Positions 7,629 through 11,728 of a DNA stretch of 13,567 nucleotides are shown piece after piece. Source of the DNA: Syntrophaceae bacterium UBA3084 (GTDB taxonomy: Bacteria > Desulfobacterota > Syntrophia > Syntrophales > UBA6807); NCBI GenBank assembly GCA_002367335.1, contig DFBI01000006.1:1-13567 (forward strand). Reading direction: 5' to 3'. Positions within the stretch are counted from its first letter, which is position 1, and every line of letters begins with the position of its first letter. The notes below the pieces were generated by a model. The model searched no databases. It worked only from the letters and a program-made list of their open reading frames with translations, and had not been told where the DNA came from. Position numbers and translations under genes: made by a program.

Positions 7629-8510
7629 GTGATTAACAACAAATATCGCACGATATTAGCTGAAGGATATCCTTCGGATGACCATGTAATGCGGGATCTT
7701 ATGATTTCGCTTGAGTTTAAAGGAAAGGTGCAATCTGTCATTCAGGTGCCTGTAGTGCCACAAGTATGTACCGATTCACATACGATGCATGTTGGTGTAA
7801 TAGCTATGCTTGTAGATATCCTTGGTGGATATCTTTCAGCCAGGGCAGCGTATCCGGATTGGGTTGCAACAGCCGATCTTTCCATGCACACAGTCCATCG
7901 CGCGACTTCTGGAATTTTAACTGCAGTCGGTTCTGTAACACGCGCGGGACGGACCGCCTTTGTTGTTGAGGTCAACATCCGTGAGGAAAGAAATTTGTTG
8001 ACCCAACATGCGACGCCGGTTGGTTCTGCTATTATGACCTTTTCAAAGCTTCCTCGGCGGGAAGATACACTCGAATTAGAAATTGACGAAAATGCAAATG
8101 ATGTATTTCGGTTTGCTCTCAGTGATTCCGGGCTTACTGAGCATTTCCTTGACAAGATTGGCCTTAAGGTTTTAGATGCTTCAACAGGCATATTGGAGCT
8201 CCGGCTGACGAACTATATACGTAACAGCTTTCGGTCACTCCAGGGTGGTATGATTGCCATCTTGGCTGATATCGCCGGACAGCAGGTTGCCCGGGCTGCA
8301 ACTGGAAAATTATTAACGACGAGCGATCTGACCATCCACTATCTTGCCCCCGGCAAAACAGGTCCTTTCAGGACAACTACCAGGCTACTTCGTTTAACAG
8401 ATGACACCGCCTTAACACGTATAGATATAATTGATATGGGTGTAGGTAATCGATTGATATCTGTAGTGCTGAATACGGCAACTCTCGACAAGCAAGTCCG
8501 AAAACCTTAA
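7629..8510 (+). CDS. Tandem-hotdog PaaI-like thioesterase family protein
   Basis: The protein has 293 aa with two hotdog-fold domains in one chain, at about residues 30-145 and 165-290. Each has a version of the PaaI signature around the central helix: HTMHVGVIAMLVDILGG (His54, Asp63) in the first, and NSFRSLQGGMIAILADIAGQ (Asn199, Gln205, Asp214) in the second. In the second, HGG has become QGG. Each is followed by the D-L-[ST]-x-H-x-[LV] strand seen in these thioesterases. A fused pair would mimic the usual hotdog dimer. Likely chemistry is hydrolysis or binding of an acyl-CoA; the substrate is unknown. I chose the GTG at 7629, 9 nt after GAGG; a TTG at 7614 is the alternative and overlaps that site. 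tyrA follows after 18 nt. Confidence 0.8.
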   Translation: MINNKYRTILAEGYPSDDHVMRDLMISLEFKGKVQSVIQVPVVPQVCTDSHTMHVGVIAMLVDILGGYLSARAAYPDWVATADLSMHTVHRATSGILTAVGSVTRAGRTAFVVEVNIREERNLLTQHATPVGSAIMTFSKLPRREDTLELEIDENANDVFRFALSDSGLTEHFLDKIGLKVLDASTGILELRLTNYIRNSFRSLQGGMIAILADIAGQQVARAATGKLLTTSDLTIHYLAPGKTGPFRTTTRLLRLTDDTALTRIDIIDMGVGNRLISVVLNTATLDKQVRKP

Positions 8511-8528
8511 TTTGAGGCATTCTGATCG

Positions 8529-9284
8529 ATGAACGATTTTACAATTGGCATTATCGGCGGCACAGGGGGAATCGGCAGGTGGTTCGCCGATTTTTTTAAA
8601 AAAGAAGGTTACACTGTTTATGTGTCTGGAAGAAAAACCGGCATGAACATGAATGAGATGGCACAAAAATGTCAGGTCGTCATTGTCAGCGTACCGATTG
8701 GTGCAACCACTCAAATTATTGAACAAATAGGCCCTGAGATGAAAAAGGAATCCCTTCTGATGGATTTTACCTCTCTGAAAGAAGAATCTGTCAGAGCCAT
8801 GCTCAAGTACTCCGGTTCAGAAGTTATGGGTTGCCATCCTCTTTTCGGTCCCGACGTTGACTCAATCAAGGGACAAAATATTATTCTTTGCCCCGCCAGG
8901 ATAGAAAACTGGTCAAACTGGCCAAAAGAGATCTTTCAGAAAAAGGAAGCCCATGTGTTTGAAACAACGCCTGAAGACCATGATGAAATGGTGTCTATCA
9001 TCCAGGGTTTGACACACCTGAACACAATCACTATGGGACTGACTTTGAAAGAAACGGGGGTTGATCTTACTGAACTAAAGAAATTCTCTACTCCCATTTT
9101 CAATACAAAACTTGCCATCATAGAAAAAATATTTTCCGGCAATCCCAGGCTTTATGCGGAAATCATTTTCATGAACCCGCACATCCGCAAGATTCTCGAC
9201 CTTTATGAAAAAAACCTGTACAAATTAAAAGGCTTGATTATTGAAGGCAACGTGGATGCCCTAACTGAGTTGCTGAGAAAATAA
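8529..9284 (+). CDS. tyrA: Stand-alone prephenate dehydrogenase (TyrA family)
   Basis: The protein has 251 aa. It aligns along its length with the dehydrogenase half of E. coli TyrA but lacks a chorismate mutase domain. The N-terminal Rossmann motif is GIIGGTGGIGRWFADFF. The second strand ends V-S-G-R rather than in an acid, hinting at NADP preference (inference). MGCHPLFGPD carries catalytic His103, with TSLK (Ser82) before it and a PEDHDEMVSIIQGLTHL helix after it. The C-terminal helical domain contains IFNTKLAIIEKIF and NPRLYAEIIFMN. The Arg that grips the prephenate ring carboxylate in characterised enzymes appears to be Lys200. It would oxidise prephenate or arogenate towards tyrosine. 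No other aromatic pathway gene is near. GAGG lies 11 nt before the ATG. Confidence 0.85.
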   Translation: MNDFTIGIIGGTGGIGRWFADFFKKEGYTVYVSGRKTGMNMNEMAQKCQVVIVSVPIGATTQIIEQIGPEMKKESLLMDFTSLKEESVRAMLKYSGSEVMGCHPLFGPDVDSIKGQNIILCPARIENWSNWPKEIFQKKEAHVFETTPEDHDEMVSIIQGLTHLNTITMGLTLKETGVDLTELKKFSTPIFNTKLAIIEKIFSGNPRLYAEIIFMNPHIRKILDLYEKNLYKLKGLIIEGNVDALTELLRK

Positions 9285-9371
9285 ACGGACTGAGCACACG
9301 CTGTTTTCCTGTTGGATTGGAGAGGGAGTTCGCAGGCGACAAGAATTTAATTATTTTGCTTGAGGAAACCA

Positions 9372-10283
9372 ATGCCGGGGGCTAAGGCTGAGAAACAATG
9401 TCTGAACAAATCGAGTAACAGGTTTTTTATGCCATATAGTCAATATACTAATCAAGACGGCGCAGTAAACGAGGAGTATGTAGAAGTTTCTGATGCCGTT
9501 TCTTTAAAGTTAATCGACTTTATACCGGAAGCTGACTCACCTGAAAAACCAATAGTTGTTTTTGTCGCCGGATGGATTTCATTAATCAGCGGATGGGAAA
9601 ATGTGCTCAAACAACTAACCCCCCGTTACCGAATCCTGTACTTAGAAACAAGAGAAAAGAAGAGTGCTAGATTGCCGGCGGACACGACTGTAGACTTTTC
9701 TGTTGGGCGTATGAGCAAGGATATCAAAGAGTTGTTACAACAAAAAGTTCCTCTGGAGCGCCCATTTTGTTTTGTAGGCAGTTCTCTGGGTTCTACCACC
9801 ATTCTTGATTATTTAAGTCAAAACTCGAGACAGTCATTTAATGCATTTCTTATAGCGCCAAATTGCGAATTTAGTTTTCCTCTCTGGTTTTTGCTGGCCC
9901 TGCGATTTTTGCCGGCCGCTTTCTATACGGTAATTAAACCAGCCGTAAAATGGTATTTGCGTGAAATTCGTTTAGATAAAAACAAAGAACCGGAACAGGT
10001 AAGAAAATACGAGAGGACTCTCGATGCGGCAGAGCCAAAGAGACTCAAAGCCAGCGCATGGGCATTAAAGGATTACAGCTTATGGCACAAATTATCCAAG
10101 GTTAAAACCCCGGTGCTAATCGTTGGTGCGAAAAGCGACCTGTTGCATGGAGTTAAGGAAATGAAGAAAATGGTTGCCTTGATGCCGTTTGCACGGCTGA
10201 AGATTATGGCGAGCAACAAGGAAACGCATAGTGAAAAAGCCGGAGAATTTATTGCCAGACAAATAGGTATAGAAAAAGGGTAA
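9372..10283 (+). CDS. Alpha/beta-hydrolase
   Basis: The protein has 303 aa with an alpha/beta-hydrolase core and no signal peptide. The first core strand is IVVFVAGW. The nucleophile elbow GSSLG carries Ser138, the PVLIVGAKSD strand carries acid Asp256, and NKETHSEK carries His286, so a full Ser-Asp-His triad is in order. A lid-like insertion at about residues 165-225 is hydrophobic, then rich in Lys, Arg and Glu, including SFPLWFLLALRFLP, and suggests a lipophilic substrate or membrane contact. The exact reaction (esterase, thioesterase, lipase) cannot be told. The ATG at 9372 is chosen because GAGG lies 6 nt upstream. An 87-nt spacer separates it from tyrA, with nothing notable in it, so cotranscription is likely but looser. 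Confidence 0.8.
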   Translation: MPGAKAEKQCLNKSSNRFFMPYSQYTNQDGAVNEEYVEVSDAVSLKLIDFIPEADSPEKPIVVFVAGWISLISGWENVLKQLTPRYRILYLETREKKSARLPADTTVDFSVGRMSKDIKELLQQKVPLERPFCFVGSSLGSTTILDYLSQNSRQSFNAFLIAPNCEFSFPLWFLLALRFLPAAFYTVIKPAVKWYLREIRLDKNKEPEQVRKYERTLDAAEPKRLKASAWALKDYSLWHKLSKVKTPVLIVGAKSDLLHGVKEMKKMVALMPFARLKIMASNKETHSEKAGEFIARQIGIEKG

Positions 10284-10797
10284 TTTGATTTTCTAGAGGC
10301 AAGAATACCAGAACCTGAAAAAGCCCTGGTGCGGTTCTACTCACTAGGAGGTTGTCCGAGAATAGCAATTTTTTTCAAAATCAAGGCATACGAAAAAAAA
10401 TTACCGCAGGTATATAATTGATATTCCGAGGATAATTTTTTGAGTATAACGCAGAGTTCGGGGAAAAGGGCATTCTCGGACAGCCTCCTAGAGAAAAGGG
10501 ACCATATACAATCATACATGAGAGGAGTGCAGTTAACTGTTATTGTGGCACATGCGGTAACATAATCTGCAAGTATGTTGAACCAGTATAACTCATGGGT
10601 CTTTTGAGATGGCGGAAAAGAACTTTTTTTGCTGCTTTTCAGGACAGATATATATACAATTTGCTTCATGCTGAGGTTGTGATTGTCAATTCCAAAAATC
10701 AGGATAGATATACAAAGACTATAACTGTACGCAGCTGAACAGCAATTGTTGGGTCACTGATAACGCGGACCGACCAAGCGTTAGAACGAAGCTTAGC
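10284..10797. other. Non-coding region after the hydrolase: MITE and degenerate sequence
   Basis: This stretch holds a MITE-like element (10344-10491) and then about 280 bp without a convincing gene. Two imperfect direct copies of tcaggayagatata...tacaa start at 10639 and 10699. A plus-frame translation near 10545-10600 reads NCYCGTCGNIICKYVEPV before a stop, which recalls a zinc ribbon but has no start or Shine-Dalgarno. Weak pairing of agaacc (10310-10315) with ggttct (10333-10338) follows the hydrolase stop. A minus-strand open frame (10337-10669) runs through the MITE and is not believed to be a gene. Confidence 0.5.
10344..10491. mobile_element. MITE-like element with 20-bp terminal inverted repeats
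   Basis: The end sequences ctaggaggttgtccgagaat (10344-10363) and attctcggacagcctcctag (10472-10491) are inverted repeats with one mismatch (19 of 20). The outer four bases at each end are CTAG, which may be the duplicated target; the IS5 group typically duplicates a YTAR site. The 148-bp interior is AT-rich and encodes nothing plausible. This is the anatomy of a non-autonomous transposon moved in trans by a transposase not present here. The family cannot be assigned from the ends alone. Confidence 0.75.
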
Positions 10798-10803
10798 TCA
10801 ATA
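10776..10803 (+). repeat. Left arm of 28-bp inverted repeat flanking dodecin 2
   Basis: This arm is the reverse complement of 11193-11220 at 26 of 28 positions, including an unbroken 19-bp core (tattgagctaagcttcgtt on the minus strand). On the inner side a further agcata match continues after a 3-nt gap. It overlaps the stop codon of the 23-codon ORF, so it would form the 3' end of a dodecin transcript. Confidence 0.85.
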
Positions 10804-10869
10804 AGTTATGCTTTTAACAGGCGCAAAGATGTTCTCTGATGCTTCCAGGTTAGAACTCATGTTGCACAT
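10798..10869 (-). CDS. Possible 23-aa small protein downstream of dodecin 2
   Basis: A 23-codon ORF on the minus strand begins with ATG at 10869 and ends with TGA in the inverted-repeat arm. AGGAGG lies 5 nt before the ATG, an ideal ribosome binding site as strong as those of the two dodecins, and it sits 34 nt after the dodecin 2 stop. The peptide begins MCNMSSNLEASENIF and ends KSITY. I recognise no family. It has two Cys/Met residues at the start and no membrane segment. It may be a real small protein, the beginning of a gene truncated by the repeat, or a decoy site. Confidence 0.35.
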   Translation of the reverse strand: MCNMSSNLEASENIFAPVKSITY

Positions 10870-10914
10870 TTTTGCCTCCTTATTAATGCGATTGTCAGGA
10901 GACAGGCAAGTTTA

Positions 10915-11127
10915 TCAATCACCCTCATATTTAAATGAAACCTTCACTTTTGCACGGTATGCTTGAACCTTTCCATCATCGAGCTGCATATCGAGTTCAG
11001 ATATCTCAGCGATTCTCATATCACGCAGACTTGATGCGGCTTTGTTTACAGCGGCCTTTGCAGCCTTTTCCCAGGATTCAGTGCTGGTGCCGACTAGTTC
11101 TATTATTTTGTAAACACTCTCTGCCAT
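10915..11127 (-). CDS. Dodecin-family protein 2
   Basis: The protein has 70 aa, the normal dodecin length. The same motifs as in the first copy are present: VYKIIELVGTS, SWEKAAKAAV, MRIAEISELDMQ and AYRAKVKVSFKYE. It likewise has Ile in place of the flavin-stacking Trp and Arg in place of the pocket Gln. AGGAGG lies 7 nt before the ATG at 11127; an upstream in-frame ATG at 11145 lacks a site. The gene sits inside a 445-bp segment bounded by 28-bp inverted repeats, unlike the first copy. Flavin storage or binding is the family role, but the pocket changes make ligand identity uncertain. Confidence 0.9.
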   Translation of the reverse strand: MAESVYKIIELVGTSTESWEKAAKAAVNKAASSLRDMRIAEISELDMQLDDGKVQAYRAKVKVSFKYEGD

Positions 11128-11192
11128 TGTCTTCCCTCCTGTCATGTGTTTAAACGTTAGGTTACAATAGAAATTTGACGCCTGTCAGCATA

Positions 11193-11220
11193 TATTGAGC
11201 TAAGCTTCGTTCCAAAGCTT
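11193..11220 (-). repeat. Right arm of 28-bp inverted repeat flanking dodecin 2
   Basis: This arm pairs with 10776-10803 (26 of 28). If the TATAAT at 11226-11231 is the -10 element of the dodecin gene, transcription would start near 11219, so this arm would be almost the first sequence of the mRNA 5' leader. Confidence 0.85.
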
Positions 11221-11225
11221 ACACT

Positions 11226-11231
11226 ATTATA
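11226..11231 (-). promoter_or_regulatory. Likely -10 element of dodecin 2
   Basis: Reads TATAAT on the minus strand, a perfect -10 match, about 100 nt before the dodecin 2 start codon. A TTGTCA lies only 13 nt upstream, too close for a standard -35, and the better-spaced hexamers are poor. The promoter may rely on a TG just before the -10 or on an activator. Confidence 0.4.
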
Positions 11232-11243
11232 CAGAATCAACAA

Positions 11244-11271
11244 TTGACAATAACAAGATGTTCTGCATAAT
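11244..11271 (+). promoter_or_regulatory. Sigma70-type promoter reading towards polA
   Basis: A perfect TTGACA (11244-11249), a 16-nt spacer and CATAAT (11266-11271; 5 of 6) make the best promoter match in the window. The start would be near 11278. It points rightwards through the MITE-like palindrome to polA, giving a leader of about 450 nt. Its -35 overlaps the TTGTCA of the opposite strand, so it and the dodecin 2 promoter may compete. Confidence 0.45.
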
Positions 11272-11510
11272 GTTATTATGAGAACTACCTTAACACTTGC
11301 TGAATCTAAATATATTATGAGCCATAAAGAAAAAGATGTCAAGCCCTTTGCGTGGCTTACAGAAATAAGATAGTTGATTCAGATATTAGTTTCAAACTGA
11401 AACCACCCAGGTAATTGGGTGCACCGGCGATTAAGTTATATCTCAAGTATCTTGCCAAGGCCCGCAATATATCGGCGAGTACATGAAATCAGCCTTCAAT
11501 GTCCGTTATT

Positions 11511-11693
11511 TAGTGTCCATCCAGAAATGAATTCTTCAAAAAAATGGACACTAATAAGTTTCCCATTCAGAAATGAACAATTTTTCGTAAGATCAAGGAA
11601 ATCAAGGGATTGTGCGGAGGCGTACTAATGTACGCTGCACAAACAATTCCGCAGATTGACGCAGAGATTGCGGGAAAGGGCCATTTCTGGATG
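11511..11693. mobile_element. Nested palindromic, MITE-like element upstream of polA
   Basis: Three copies of a 12-mer mark this region: catccagaaatg at 11518-11529, cattcagaaatg at 11564-11575 and the inverted catttctggatg at 11682-11693. The last two bound about 130 bp that is loosely palindromic about a centre at 11626-11629. There gcgtac/gtacgc (11620-11635) and the surrounding tgtgc/gcaca (11611-11641) form a cruciform-like stem. To the left, tagtgtccat (11511-11520) and atggacacta (11544-11553) form a further perfect 10-bp inverted repeat. No transposase is encoded. This could be two overlapping small palindromic insertions. Confidence 0.6.
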
Positions 11694-11728
11694 AAAACTA
11701 TTTAAGAATTGTACGTAGAGCTATTCTC

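Larger units (their letters stand above)
11128..11728. other. Long non-coding region between dodecin 2 and polA
   Basis: This 600-bp spacer contains the right arm of the dodecin inverted repeat, overlapping divergent promoter motifs (11226-11271), a short gtttca-aac-tgaaac hairpin (11389-11403) and a MITE-like nested palindrome (11511-11693). A 31-codon plus-strand ORF (11278-11373) lacks any ribosome binding site and is not called. No RNA gene is recognised. Confidence 0.5.

Noticed and set aside
7742..8191. 149-codon minus-strand open frame
   Set aside because: Antisense to the hotdog gene, whose own frame shows clear family motifs.
10545..10602. Short zinc-ribbon-like translation (CYCGTCGNIIC)
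   Set aside because: No start codon or ribosome binding site, and a stop follows at once; too short to support even a pseudogene call.
10337..10669. 110-codon minus-strand open frame
   Set aside because: It runs through the whole MITE, has no recognisable domain and its composition looks non-coding.
10730..10790. Integron attC-like sequence (gcgttaga with nearby taacgc) at the left end of the dodecin segment
   Set aside because: The core boxes deviate from RYYYAAC and GTTRRRY and the outer boxes are not complementary; the right end of the segment has no such site and no integrase is present.
11278..11373. 31-codon plus-strand ORF after the TTGACA promoter
   Set aside because: No Shine-Dalgarno sequence and the ATG falls at the predicted transcript start; no family recognised.
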